Assembly: GCF_018130385.1 (NCBI RefSeq)
Contig: NZ_JAFCLU010000011.1
Location: forward strand, 124,001-188,000
DNA from: Bradyrhizobium sp. AUGA SZCCT0283
Lineage (GTDB): Bacteria; Pseudomonadota; Alphaproteobacteria; Rhizobiales; Xanthobacteraceae
Reading direction: 5' to 3'
DNA: 64,000 nt
Positions 16,215-25,582 of this stretch are shown here, piece after piece. A program made the position numbers and the translations under genes. Under the pieces are notes generated by a model. It did not search any database, was not told the origin of the DNA, and saw nothing but the letters and a program-made list of their open reading frames with translations. Positions within the stretch are counted from its first letter, which is position 1, and every line of letters starts with the position of its first letter.

Positions 16215-19200
16215 ATCTCGGCCGGCTCTCCATCAACCAGCCCATCCTGGCGATGGTGCTGTCGATCGTGCTGCTGATTGTCGGCGCGATCGCCTACACC
16301 ACGCTGCCGGTCTCGGAATATCCGCAGGTGGTGCCGCCGACGGTGGTGGTCACCACGCAATATCCGGGCGCGTCGGCGCAAACCGTCTCCGATACCGTCG
16401 CCGCTCCGATCGAGCAGGAAATCAACGGCGTCGAGGACATGCTGTATCTCTACAGCCAGGCGACCTCGAACGGGCAGTTGACGATCACGGTGACGTTCAA
16501 GCTTGGCACCGATCTCGACAAGGCCCAGGTACTGGTCCAGAACCGCGTCGCGATCGCGCAGCCGCGGCTGCCCGAAGAGGTGCAGCGCAACGGCGTCGTC
16601 ACCCGCAAGAACAGCCCCGACATCCTGATGGTCGCGTTCATGCTGTCGCCGGACGATACATTCGACCAGCTCTACATTTCCAACTATGCGCTGCTGCAGG
16701 TCCGCGACCAGTTGCTCCGGCTCGACGGCGTCGGCGACATCCAGATTTTCGGCGCGCGCGACTACTCGATGCGGCTGTGGCTCGATCCCGACAAGATCGC
16801 CACGCTGGGCCTGACCGCGAGCGAGGTGTTGGCGGCGATCCGCTCGCAAAACGTGCAGATCGCGGGCGGCCAGATCGCGGAACCGCCGATTGCCGACCGC
16901 GCCTTCTCGCCGAATCTCACTTTCACCGGCCGGCTCAAGGACCCGAAACAGTTCGAGGAGATCGTGGTCAAGGCCGGCGCCGATGGGCGCACGGTAAAAC
17001 TGCGCGACGTCGCGCGGATCGAACTCGGCGCGCTGGCCTATACCACCAACAGCTTCCTGCTGCGCAAATCCGCCGTCGCCATGCTGGTGACCCAGCGGCC
17101 GGGCTCGAACGCGCTGGCGACCGCCAAGAACATTTCGAACACCATGGAGCGGCTGAAGGCGAGCTTCCCGAAAGGGCTTGACTACAATATCGGCTACAAC
17201 CCGACCGAATTCATCGCGCAGTCCGTCAGCGAGCTGATCAAGACGATCTACGAGGCGATGGCGCTGGTCGTGATCGTGGTGCTGGTGTTTTTGCAGGGCT
17301 GGCGGCCCGCCATCATCCCGATCATCGCGATTCCGGTATCGCTGGTCGGCACTTTTGCGGTGATGGCGGCGCTGGGATTCTCGATCAACAATCTCACGTT
17401 GTTCGGTCTGGTGCTCGCGGTTGGCATCGTGGTCGACGACGCGATCGTGGTGGTCGAGAATGTCGAGCGCCATCTCGAGCACGGCATGAGCCGCCGCGAT
17501 GCGGCGCTCCGCACCATGGAAGAGGTTGGCAGTGCGCTGGTGTCGATTGCGCTGGTGCTGTGCGCGGTGTTCGTGCCGACGGCGTTTCTGGGCGGCATTT
17601 CCGGGCAGTTCTTCCAGCAGTTTGCCGTCACCATTGCGGTCGCGACCGCAATCTCCTGCTTCTGTTCGCTGACACTTTCACCGGCGCTGGCCTCGCTGAT
17701 CCTGCAGCCGCATGAGGACAAGCGGCCGCCGGCGAGCTGGAATGTCATCGCGCGCGGCTGGGACGCGTTTACCGGCGTCTTCAATCGCGGCTTCGATCGG
17801 CTGGCACACGGCTATGCCAGCGCCGCCGATTTCGTGATCCGGCATTCGGTTCTGATGCTGGTGCTCTATGCGGCGCTGATCGGCAGCGCCGGGTGGCTGT
17901 TGATGACCACGCCGCAAGGTTTCATTCCGGCGCAGGATAGAGGCTACGTCATCGTCTCGGTGCAATTGCCGGGCGCGGCGTCGCTGGCGCGCACCACCGA
18001 GATCGTGCGTGAGATCGAGCGAATTGCGCTGGATACCCCAGGCATCATTCGCGTGGCGGCGTTTGCCGGCTTCTCGGGCGCGACGAGGACGCAGGCAAGC
18101 AATGCCGCGGCGCTGTTCCCGGTGTTCGAGGATCCGGAGGAACGTCACAAGAAGGGGCTTTCCGCAGGCGCGATCGCCAACAATCTGCGCATGCGGCTGG
18201 CAAGCATCAAGGGCGCCTTCATCATCGTCATCCCGCCGCCCGCGGTGCCCGGCATCGGCACCGGCGGCGGCTTCACCATGCGGATCCAGGATCGTCAGGG
18301 CCGCGGCTCGGAAATGCTGGCGGCGGCGACCGACGAACTGGTCGGCGCGGCGCGCAAGGCGCCGGGTCTGACCCAGGTGTTCTCGCCGTTTGCCGCCAAC
18401 ACGCCGCAACTGTTCGTCGACATCGATCGCGTCAAGGCGCAGAAGCTCGGCGTGCCGATTGCGAACATTACCGACACGATCCAGACCTATTTCGGCTCGT
18501 CCTATGTCAACGACTTCAACCTGTTCGGCCGCACCTACCATGTCACGGCGCAGGCCGATCTGCCGTTCCGGAAGGAGACCTCCGATCTGGCGCGCCTGCG
18601 CACCCGCAATGCCGCCGGCGACATGGTGATGCTCGGCAGTGTGGTGAGTTTCCGCGACATCGCAGGGCCCGACCGCGTCGCGCGCTACAATCTCTACCCC
18701 GCATCCGAGTTGCAGGGCGACACGCTGCCGGGCACCAGTTCGGCGACCGCCATCAACACCATGAAGAAGCTGGCCGAGGATACGCTGCCGAGCGGTTTTT
18801 CGTTCGAATGGACGGATCTGTCGTATCAGCAGGTTACCGGCGGCAACACCGGCCTCTACGTGTTTCCGATCTGCGTGCTGTTCGTGTTTCTGGTGCTGGC
18901 CGCGCAATATGGCTCATGGAGCCTGCCATTCGCGGTCATCCTGATCGTGCCGATGTGCCTGCTCGCCGCCACCATCGGCGTGCGGATCATGGGGCAGGAC
19001 GTCAACATCCTGACCCAGATCGGCTTCGTGGTGCTGGTGGGGCTTGCGGCCAAGAACGCCATTCTGATCGTTGAATTCGCGCGCGATATCGAACTCGAAG
19101 GAAAGCCGCGGCTGGAGGCCGTGATCGAAGCCTGCCGGCTGCGCTTGCGCCCAATCCTGATGACGTCGTTTGCCTTCATCCTCGGCGTGCTGCCGCTGGT

Positions 19201-19366
19201 GATTTCCTCGGGCTCGGGGTCGGAGATGCGGCAGGCGGTGGGCGTAGCCGTGTTCTTCGGCATGCTCGGGGTGACGCTGTTCGGCCTGATCTTCACGCCG
19301 ATCTTCTATGTGATTGTGCGGAATCTGGCGGACGGGAAGCAAGGCAAGAAATCAGCGACGGCGTGA
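16211..19366 (+). CDS. RND multidrug efflux permease (HAE1/AcrB family)
   Basis: A 1051-residue inner-membrane pump driven by the proton gradient. The opening TM is INQPILAMVLSIVLLIVGAI, and the length is typical for AcrB/MexB. The proton-relay aspartates are in the TM4 stretch LFGLVLAVGIVVDDAIVVVE. The second half repeats the fold (GFVVLVGLAAKNAILIVEFA in TM10). Two large periplasmic porter loops are present. The gene starts inside the adaptor stop codon (ATGA). No TolC-like outer-membrane gene follows, so the pump would borrow a channel encoded elsewhere. The substrate range cannot be told from the sequence. Confidence 0.95.
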   Translation: MNLGRLSINQPILAMVLSIVLLIVGAIAYTTLPVSEYPQVVPPTVVVTTQYPGASAQTVSDTVAAPIEQEINGVEDMLYLYSQATSNGQLTITVTFKLGTDLDKAQVLVQNRVAIAQPRLPEEVQRNGVVTRKNSPDILMVAFMLSPDDTFDQLYISNYALLQVRDQLLRLDGVGDIQIFGARDYSMRLWLDPDKIATLGLTASEVLAAIRSQNVQIAGGQIAEPPIADRAFSPNLTFTGRLKDPKQFEEIVVKAGADGRTVKLRDVARIELGALAYTTNSFLLRKSAVAMLVTQRPGSNALATAKNISNTMERLKASFPKGLDYNIGYNPTEFIAQSVSELIKTIYEAMALVVIVVLVFLQGWRPAIIPIIAIPVSLVGTFAVMAALGFSINNLTLFGLVLAVGIVVDDAIVVVENVERHLEHGMSRRDAALRTMEEVGSALVSIALVLCAVFVPTAFLGGISGQFFQQFAVTIAVATAISCFCSLTLSPALASLILQPHEDKRPPASWNVIARGWDAFTGVFNRGFDRLAHGYASAADFVIRHSVLMLVLYAALIGSAGWLLMTTPQGFIPAQDRGYVIVSVQLPGAASLARTTEIVREIERIALDTPGIIRVAAFAGFSGATRTQASNAAALFPVFEDPEERHKKGLSAGAIANNLRMRLASIKGAFIIVIPPPAVPGIGTGGGFTMRIQDRQGRGSEMLAAATDELVGAARKAPGLTQVFSPFAANTPQLFVDIDRVKAQKLGVPIANITDTIQTYFGSSYVNDFNLFGRTYHVTAQADLPFRKETSDLARLRTRNAAGDMVMLGSVVSFRDIAGPDRVARYNLYPASELQGDTLPGTSSATAINTMKKLAEDTLPSGFSFEWTDLSYQQVTGGNTGLYVFPICVLFVFLVLAAQYGSWSLPFAVILIVPMCLLAATIGVRIMGQDVNILTQIGFVVLVGLAAKNAILIVEFARDIELEGKPRLEAVIEACRLRLRPILMTSFAFILGVLPLVISSGSGSEMRQAVGVAVFFGMLGVTLFGLIFTPIFYVIVRNLADGKQGKKSATA

Positions 19367-19387
19367 GTGCGCAGGCTTCATTCATCC

Positions 19388-19537
19388 GGTCATTCTGGGA
19401 TGCGCCGTAAGGCGCAGGCCCGGAATCCATCGGGCCGCATAACCTGTAGAGAAGATGGATTCTTTGATGTGCAATTGCACATCAAAGTTCGCGCTTCGCG
19501 CGCCCTCAGGTGCGCAATTGCGCACCGGGAAATGACG
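19388..19537. repeat. Intergenic palindromic repeat region, family F copy 1 with two perfect palindromes
   Basis: Outer ends gtcattctgggatgcgcc and gggaaatgacgg resemble the family F copy at 55896-55998. Inside are a perfect 26-bp palindrome at 19462-19487 (arm ctttgatgtgcaa) and a perfect 18-bp palindrome at 19509-19526 (ggtgcgcaa-ttgcgcacc). It lies after the RND pump gene and before the orphan binding-protein gene. The rest of the 302-bp gap holds no gene that I can see. Confidence 0.8.
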
Positions 19538-19668
19538 GATGAGGCGGCGGCGTACGCCTCGCCTTCAAGAGTTCCCATACTTTTGACTGATCCGAAATGG
19601 ATGGGCAGGTACGGGGTTATTGAATAGTGTTGCCAGGTTCCTCTGACAAAAAATTCCGGGAGAAAAAA

Positions 19669-20862
19669 ATGAAGTCGGGATTGTTGGCCGCCGTTGCGGT
19701 GGGTGGTCTTTTGCTCGCCGCGCCGGCATCGGCGCAGGGCGTCAAGATCGGTATTCTGAACGATCAGTCCGGCGTCTATGCCGATTACGGCGGCAAATGG
19801 TCGTTCGAGGCCGCCAAGATGGCGGTCGAGGATTTCGGCGGCGAGGTGCTGGGCCACAAGATCGAAGTCGTCTCTGCAGACCACCAGAACAAGCCGGATC
19901 TCGGCACCGCCATCGCGCGGCGCTGGTATGAGGTCGAAGGCGTCGACATGATCACGGAGCTGACGACCTCTTCGGTCGCGCTCGCGATCCACGAGCTTTC
20001 GAAGGAAAAGAAGAAGATCGACATCGTCGTGGGCGCGGCGACCTCGCGTCTCACCGGCGATTCCTGCCAGCCCTACGGGTTTCACTGGGCCTACGATACC
20101 CATGCGCTGGCCTACGGTACCGGCGGCGCGCTGGTGGAATCCGGCGGCGACAGCTGGTTCTTCATGACCGCGGACTACGCGTTCGGCCATGCGCTGGAAA
20201 AGGACACCGGCGATTTCGTCAGGGCCAAGGGCGGCAAGGTGCTCGGCGCGGTCCGCATTCCCCTGAACACGGCGGACTTCTCGTCGTTCCTGCTGCAGGC
20301 GCAGAGTTCGAAGGCCAAGATCATCGGTCTCGCCAATGCCGGTCTCGACACCACGAACTCGATCAAGCAGGCGGCGGAATTCGGCATCGTCAAGAGCGGT
20401 CAGAAGCTTGCCGGCCTGCTGCTGACGCTTGCCGAAGTCCACGGCCTCGGGCTTGAGGCCGCGCAGGGCCTGGTGCTGACGGAGGGCTATTACTGGGATC
20501 GCGACCCCAGGAGCCGCAACCTCGCCGAACGCTTCTTCAAGCGCACCGGCCGCATGCCGAACATGATCCAGGCCGGGACCTATTCGGCGACCTTGCAATA
20601 TCTGAAGGCGGTCAAGGCGGCCGGCACCAAGGACACCGACGCGGTGGCGAAGAAGCTGAAGGAGCTTCCGGTGGACGACGACTTCGCGCAAGGCGGCAAG
20701 GTGCTCGAGAACGGCCGCATGGTGCACGACCTCTATCTGTTCGAGGTCAAGAAGCCGTCTGAATCGAAGAAGCCGTGGGATTACTACAAGCAGCTTGCCG
20801 TGGTGCCCGGCGACAAGGCGTTTCCGGCGGCGAAGGATTCCGGCTGCCCGCTGGTAAAGTAG
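19669..20862 (+). CDS. ABC transporter substrate-binding protein, branched-chain amino acid (LivJ/Leu-Ile-Val-binding) type
   Basis: A ~397-residue periplasmic binding protein of the Peripla_BP_6 group. The signal peptide is MKSGLLAAVAVGGLLLAAPA, with cleavage after ASA in SAQG. The mature protein begins VKIGILNDQSGVYADYGGK, the usual opening of the family, and continues with the two-lobe pattern (EVVSADHQNKPDLGTAIARR; YGTGGALVESGGDSWFFMTA). The ATG at 19669 is chosen because the signal peptide starts there and ccgggaga precedes it. No permease or ATPase gene adjoins it, so it is an orphan binding protein. In rhizobia such proteins also bind aromatic acids and amides. Confidence 0.9.
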   Translation: MKSGLLAAVAVGGLLLAAPASAQGVKIGILNDQSGVYADYGGKWSFEAAKMAVEDFGGEVLGHKIEVVSADHQNKPDLGTAIARRWYEVEGVDMITELTTSSVALAIHELSKEKKKIDIVVGAATSRLTGDSCQPYGFHWAYDTHALAYGTGGALVESGGDSWFFMTADYAFGHALEKDTGDFVRAKGGKVLGAVRIPLNTADFSSFLLQAQSSKAKIIGLANAGLDTTNSIKQAAEFGIVKSGQKLAGLLLTLAEVHGLGLEAAQGLVLTEGYYWDRDPRSRNLAERFFKRTGRMPNMIQAGTYSATLQYLKAVKAAGTKDTDAVAKKLKELPVDDDFAQGGKVLENGRMVHDLYLFEVKKPSESKKPWDYYKQLAVVPGDKAFPAAKDSGCPLVK

Positions 20863-20869
20863 GTCTCTA

Positions 20870-20899
20870 CGTCGTCCCTGCGAACGCAGGGGACGACGG
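20870..20899. repeat. Intergenic repeat, family C, short form
   Basis: cgtcgtccctgcgaacgcag followed by gggacgacgg forms a compact hairpin matching the arm of the longer family C copies at 26880, 39499 and 54598. It is the left unit of a C-B-C composite ending at 21040. Confidence 0.8.
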
Positions 20900-20909
20900 G
20901 CGTAGATGC

Positions 20910-20997
20910 CGTAGGGTGGGCAAAGCGAAGCGTGCCCACCGTCTCGCAGTTCGTTCGCTGATGGATGGTGTCGCTTCGCTCCTCTGCCCACCCTACG
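20910..20997. repeat. Intergenic palindromic repeat, family B copy 2
   Basis: Left arm cgtagggtgggcaaagcgaa and right arm ctctgcccaccctacg. It lies between a short family C hairpin (20870-20899) and a second, degenerate C-like hairpin (21003-21040, cgtccctg...cagggacgacg). Confidence 0.85.
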
Positions 20998-21002
20998 AGT
21001 CC

Positions 21003-21040
21003 GGTCGTCCCTGTTTCTGCAATGCGTCGCAGGGACGACG
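21003..21040. repeat. Intergenic repeat, family C-like degenerate hairpin
   Basis: ggtcgtccctg...gtcgcagggacgacg: the two ends pair as in family C. It is the right unit of the composite repeat between the convergent binding-protein and AttH-like genes. Confidence 0.65.
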
Positions 21041-21099
21041 AACCGGGGCCCATCCTACTTTGCATGGGGTTGTTTTCGATATTTTGTGTCTGGGCCGCT

Positions 21100-22185
21100 C
21101 TAATAGCCCGTCATCTCCAGATAGCCCACCCCGGTGTGGCTGCCGGCAAAGCGGATCGGGCCTTCCCAATAGGGAAAGCTCGTGCCCATCCAGCTTCTCG
21201 GATTGAGCGGCCTGCATTCGATCGCAAGCGCCGTTTTCGCAATCGCGATGCGCCATGCCGTCGGAATCTTTCGTCCCTCGATCTCGGTGACGATCAGCGG
21301 GGTCATGACGATGTCTTCGGAGCCGAGCATCTCGGCCGTGCCGTCGGGCGCGATCCATTTGCCGGAGCGGTAATGCTGGCCGTCGGTCTGGCGCATCCGG
21401 TACAGCATTAGTTTGTCGCCGGAATTGAAATGCAGCGAAAGCCAGTCCCATCCGCTTTGATCGGAGGCCAGCGGCTGGCTGCTCCACTCGCGATCGAGCC
21501 AGGCCTGTCCGGTCACTTCGACTGGCTTGTCGTCGATGGTAAGGATGCCCGTCGCCGTATAATGCGGCTGGCTGTAATAATAGGAGGCCTGTTCGCGCAG
21601 TGATTTGCGGCTGTAGCCGCCATCGCCCTGCAGCACCAGCGGCCGATCCGCATCGAGGCGCAGCGCGTAGCTGAAATCGGCGCCCGATGCTTTCAACTCA
21701 CACGGTGCGATATTGTCGTCGTTCACCGGATCGAGCCCACGCATCGCCCAGGCATCGATCCAGGCGTGAAACGGCTTTGCGTCGACGCCGGCCTGGCCGA
21801 CCCCGCCGCGCGCGAACGCCTGGCTGAAGCGATGGGTATCGGCGCGGGTGACAGCGGCATGGCCCATCCAGATTTGCTGGTTGGCCCAGCCCGCCGGCGG
21901 GCCGCCCGCCGCGATCGCCTGGCGAAACAGCGTCCATTGGGCGCCGTAGGCCGCTCCACGCGCATCGGCGAGATTGGCCGTCACATACCACCACTCGATG
22001 CGAAATTCCGGATGTGGCCCGTGGTCGGCGGGAAATGCGAATGTCCTGCCGGGCACGACCGGCGCAAATCCATCCGCGCTTTCACCCAGCCCGGCGAAGC
22101 CCTGCGCGAGCGCCTTGCCGCCCAGTCCTGCGAGGAGCGTGCCGCCGATGAAGCCGCGGCGGGTGATCGGGGCGCTACCTTTCAT
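21100..22185 (-). CDS. AttH/CrtC-like lipocalin-family secreted protein
   Basis: A 361-residue exported protein. The N terminus has a twin-arginine signal (PITRRGFIGGTLLAGLGG, then ALAQG). The mature part carries the hydroxyneurosporene synthase/AttH signatures: HPEFRIEWWYVTANL near residue 60, WANQQIWMGHAAVTR, and GQAWLDREWSSQPL near 230. The family is a double lipocalin fold. CrtC hydrates carotenoids, while AttH-like members encoded with an ABC ATPase and FtsX-like permease are of uncertain function. The start overlaps the permease stop by 11 bases, so it is the last gene of a three-gene operon. It probably handles a hydrophobic compound at the cell envelope. Confidence 0.88.
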   Translation of the reverse strand: MKGSAPITRRGFIGGTLLAGLGGKALAQGFAGLGESADGFAPVVPGRTFAFPADHGPHPEFRIEWWYVTANLADARGAAYGAQWTLFRQAIAAGGPPAGWANQQIWMGHAAVTRADTHRFSQAFARGGVGQAGVDAKPFHAWIDAWAMRGLDPVNDDNIAPCELKASGADFSYALRLDADRPLVLQGDGGYSRKSLREQASYYYSQPHYTATGILTIDDKPVEVTGQAWLDREWSSQPLASDQSGWDWLSLHFNSGDKLMLYRMRQTDGQHYRSGKWIAPDGTAEMLGSEDIVMTPLIVTEIEGRKIPTAWRIAIAKTALAIECRPLNPRSWMGTSFPYWEGPIRFAGSHTGVGYLEMTGY

Positions 22186-24637
22186 TGGCGAAAATCCTGA
22201 TCAGGCTCGCCGGCTGCATGCGCGCCAGGCGGATGACGGGAAGCGCCGCAGCGGCGAGGGCGGCCGCCATCGCGACGCCTGTGAGCCACAGCAATTGCAG
22301 CGGAAAGACGTGAAACGGCAGCCGCCAGCCGAACGCCTTGACGTTGACGACCGCGAGCAGACACCACGCGACCAGCAGGCCGAGCGGAAGCGCGAAGATG
22401 GTAGTGATCAGCGCCACCGACATCGTCTTCAGAAGCTCGATCGCCGCGAGCCGCCGCCGCGTGATGCCGATCGCCCATAGCGGCGCCAGTTGCGGCAGCC
22501 GGGAATTGGCAAGCGTCAAGAGACTCGTCAACAGCGCGACGCCGGCGACGCCGAGCGTGAAGGCGTTCAGCGCGGCGGTCACCGCAAAGGTGCGGTTGAA
22601 GATCCGCGTCGATTCCGCCTTCATCGTCGCCTGGTCGGCGACATTGCGGTCGTCGAGGGCGAATTTTTCCTGCAGCGCCGAGATCAGCGCCGGAATTTTC
22701 GGGGGCGCGACCCGCAATCCCATGCGCGTCAGCGGGATTTCCGGAAAGCGCCGCGTCAGCGCGGCGAAGTTCACCGCGATCTGGCCCTTGGGGTTGCCGT
22801 AATCGGCGTAGATGCCGACCACGTCGAGCGTCCAGTTTCCGCCTGACGCGGGCACCTCGATGCGGTCGCCGACGGAAAGGTGCAGGCGCCGCGCCAGTTG
22901 TTCGCTGACGAGGGCCGCGTTGCCGGGGCGCAGCTTGATCCAGGGATTGTCGGCCGACTGCAGCAGCGGCCAATTGTCGCGATAGGTGGCGTGATCGGGC
23001 AGTCCCAGCACCTCGACCGGCGCGTCCGCCAATTGCGTATCGGCGCGGCCGCCGGGCAGGATCGCCTCGACCTCGGGACGCTCGCGCAGCCACGCCTTGA
23101 TCTCGACCGCCTGTGCGTCGTTGGCGGCGTTGACATAGACATCCGCCGCCAGCCGCCCGTCGAGCCAGACCAGAAAGGTGCGGCTGAAACTCTCGACCAT
23201 GGTGGAGACGCCGACATTGACTGACAGTGCGAGCAGCAGCGCCATCAGGGCGAGCGACAGCCCGGATAGTTGCTGACGGCTGTCGGCCCAGAACCAGATG
23301 CTGACCGGGGCCCGCGCATAGCGCTGGCCAAGCGACAGCATGAGTTCCAGAAACATCGGCAGGATCAGCGCCGCGCCGAGCATCAGCGCCGCGAGCACGG
23401 CAAAACCCGAAATCAGGGAATCGCCGAACCAGAGCAGGCATGCCGCGGCGGCGAACGCTGCGAGCGCCAGCGTGCTCTGGTAGGTCAGCCAACGCCGCTG
23501 CGCCTGTTGCCAGGCGAAAGGCTGGGCGGTGGCGAGCAGCGGCAGCCGCAACGCCTTGGTCAGACTGGCGGCTGCCGCAGCGAGCGCGCCTGTTATGCTG
23601 ATGGCGATACCCGCGATCCACCATTGCGGCTTGAGCGTCAGGTGTCCCGGAATCTGCGCGCCATAGAGCCCGCGCAGGGAGGCTGCGACGTCGGGCAGTA
23701 ACGCGCCGGCGATGAAGTAACCGCATACGAGGCCAATCAGCCCCGCGATCAGCGCCAGCGACACCAGCTCAAGCACCAGCACGGCGTTGAGCATCCGCGC
23801 CGACACGCCGCAGGCGCGCAAGGTGCGCAGCACCGGCAGCCGCTGTTCGAAGGCAAGCCCGATCGCCGAATTGACGATAAAGAGTCCGACAAAGAATGAC
23901 AGAAAGCCGAACGCGGTCAGGTTCAGGTGAAAACTGTCGGTGAGGCGTTCGAGGTCGGTCTCTGGATCGGGTTCGATCAGGCGAAACGTGTCGCCGGCGA
24001 TGCTTTCAAGCGGCGCGCGCCTTCCCGCCGCCTTGCCGATCAAAAGACGCGAGAGCTGATCCGGCATCTTCAGCAGATTTTGCGCGATGCCGATGTCGAC
24101 GACCAATACGCCGGGCACCAGGTTCGGTTGCACGCGAAGCGGCGGCAGCCATGTGCCGCCATTGGCCTGGGGGCGGGCGCCCTCCGCGAGTTTGAGATCG
24201 GAAAGCGTTTCGGGCGCCACCAGCATCGCACCCGGCGGCGTCATGAAGGATTGCAGATCGGCCTTGCCGATCGCAGGCGCGTTGCCGACTTCCGCGGGCA
24301 GCGTCACCGGTTCGATGCCCAATAGCCGGAACGACCGTCCCTCGATCTGGATCCGGCCTTCGAGCGCCGGCGAGACCGGCCAGCCGGCGCGGCGCAAATC
24401 GACGAAGAGCTTTTGCGGAAAGCTTGCGCCGCTACGGGCGGCCAGCATGGCGGTGCGCGTCCCGCCAAAGGTGGCGGCGGCGCGATCGTAGGAGGTGCGC
24501 GCCTGCTGATTGAGTGCCTGAACGCCGCTCCATAGCGCGGTCGCCGAGATCAATCCGATCAGCAGGGTCGCAAGCTGCATCGGGTGCCGCCGCCAATGGC
24601 TCAGCAATACGGCCAGCGTCCACAGCGCGCGCTTCAC
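22175..24637 (-). CDS. FtsX-like ABC transporter permease (lipoprotein/lipid-export type)
   Basis: An 820-residue permease with an N-terminal TM (HPMQLATLLIGLISATALWS), a large periplasmic MacB-like domain, about eight TM segments in FtsX-like blocks and a second periplasmic domain. The central TMs and the C-terminal block (GVALLTSLLTLANSRLPQLA; LWAIGITRRRLAAIELLKTM) match the MacB/LolCE FtsX pattern. The double architecture places it with long permeases that pair with a short MacB/LolD-type ATPase and extract hydrophobic cargo from the outer leaflet. Its ATG overlaps the ATPase stop by 4 bases, and its end overlaps the AttH-like gene. Confidence 0.9.
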   Translation of the reverse strand: MKRALWTLAVLLSHWRRHPMQLATLLIGLISATALWSGVQALNQQARTSYDRAAATFGGTRTAMLAARSGASFPQKLFVDLRRAGWPVSPALEGRIQIEGRSFRLLGIEPVTLPAEVGNAPAIGKADLQSFMTPPGAMLVAPETLSDLKLAEGARPQANGGTWLPPLRVQPNLVPGVLVVDIGIAQNLLKMPDQLSRLLIGKAAGRRAPLESIAGDTFRLIEPDPETDLERLTDSFHLNLTAFGFLSFFVGLFIVNSAIGLAFEQRLPVLRTLRACGVSARMLNAVLVLELVSLALIAGLIGLVCGYFIAGALLPDVAASLRGLYGAQIPGHLTLKPQWWIAGIAISITGALAAAAASLTKALRLPLLATAQPFAWQQAQRRWLTYQSTLALAAFAAAACLLWFGDSLISGFAVLAALMLGAALILPMFLELMLSLGQRYARAPVSIWFWADSRQQLSGLSLALMALLLALSVNVGVSTMVESFSRTFLVWLDGRLAADVYVNAANDAQAVEIKAWLRERPEVEAILPGGRADTQLADAPVEVLGLPDHATYRDNWPLLQSADNPWIKLRPGNAALVSEQLARRLHLSVGDRIEVPASGGNWTLDVVGIYADYGNPKGQIAVNFAALTRRFPEIPLTRMGLRVAPPKIPALISALQEKFALDDRNVADQATMKAESTRIFNRTFAVTAALNAFTLGVAGVALLTSLLTLANSRLPQLAPLWAIGITRRRLAAIELLKTMSVALITTIFALPLGLLVAWCLLAVVNVKAFGWRLPFHVFPLQLLWLTGVAMAAALAAAALPVIRLARMQPASLIRIFANER

Positions 24638-25320
24638 GCGATCACCCCGGCATGAAGGTTCACCCGCCTGTCGAGCGTAGCGGCGAGCCTTTCGCTGTGC
24701 GTCACCATCAGAAAACCGCAGCCGCTGCGCGTCACCAGATCGCGCGCCAGCGCCAGCACCTCGTCCGCGGTGTCCTCGTCGAGATTGCCGGTCGGCTCGT
24801 CGGCCAGCAGCAGCAGCGGCTTTACGGCCAGTGCCCGGCCGATCGCGACGCGCTGTTGCTGGCCGCCGGACAATTGCTCGGGATAGCGTTTGAGGAAATT
24901 GCCGAGCCCGAGCCGCTCCACCAGTTCGCGGTGCCAGGCCGCGTCGTGACGGCCGGCAATCCGTGACTGGAAAACCAGGTTGTCTTCCACCGTGAGACTC
25001 GGAATCAAATTGAATTGCTGAAACACCAGGCCGAGCCGGTCGCGGCGCAACTCCGCGCGCCCGGCATCGTTGAGGTCGCAGACCTGTGCATCGGCCAGCC
25101 TGATCTCGCCGCCATCGGCGGCATCGAGGCCTGCGATCAGGTGCAGGAGCGTGCTCTTGCCGCTGCCGGATTCGCCCGTCAGCGCGACGCTCTCGCCCGC
25201 GGCGACCGACAGGTTCACCCCGCGCAATACCGCGACCTGTTCGCCGGCTGTGCGGTAGCTCTTGGTCAGGCCGGTCACGTAAAGCACCCGACCGGTCACA
25301 CTGGGATTGCCGTTGGTCAT
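24634..25320 (-). CDS. ABC transporter ATP-binding protein (LolD/MacB type)
   Basis: A ~228-residue ATPase with Walker A TGESGSGKST, signature LSGGQQQRVAIGRAL and Walker B LLLADEPTGNLD, the last being typical of the LolD/MacB/FtsE group. The frame is open to 25908 but the upstream part is the antisense shadow of the next gene. I take the ATG at 25320 (MTNGNPSVTGRVLYVTGL); an ATG further upstream (MLHAITSG) is less likely. It is the first gene of the ATPase-permease-AttH operon. Confidence 0.9.
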   Translation of the reverse strand: MTNGNPSVTGRVLYVTGLTKSYRTAGEQVAVLRGVNLSVAAGESVALTGESGSGKSTLLHLIAGLDAADGGEIRLADAQVCDLNDAGRAELRRDRLGLVFQQFNLIPSLTVEDNLVFQSRIAGRHDAAWHRELVERLGLGNFLKRYPEQLSGGQQQRVAIGRALAVKPLLLLADEPTGNLDEDTADEVLALARDLVTRSGCGFLMVTHSERLAATLDRRVNLHAGVIA

Positions 25321-25582
25321 GCGCGACGATGGACCGATCTGACCATGAAAATCCCCTGACGTGATGGCATGCAGCATATCAGGGCGCGTGGCCCGGATCA
25401 CGGCCTCAATCGCGCCGCGACGTGATCGTGATCCGGTTGCGGCGCGCGCCTGCCGTAGCAGCCGGCAGTTGCGGAGCGGGGCGTCAGCGGAAAAATCCCG
25501 GTTGCCTTGCCCGCGAGCCCCCTTGTACCATTGGAACCGGCCGATCTTACAGAGCCTGCAAAGATAAACGGGGAAACCAGCC

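Noticed and set aside
15959..17482. 507-residue minus-strand open frame over the RND genes
   Set aside because: Antisense shadow of the adaptor and pump genes; the sequence is rich in Arg, His and Asp with no domain signature.
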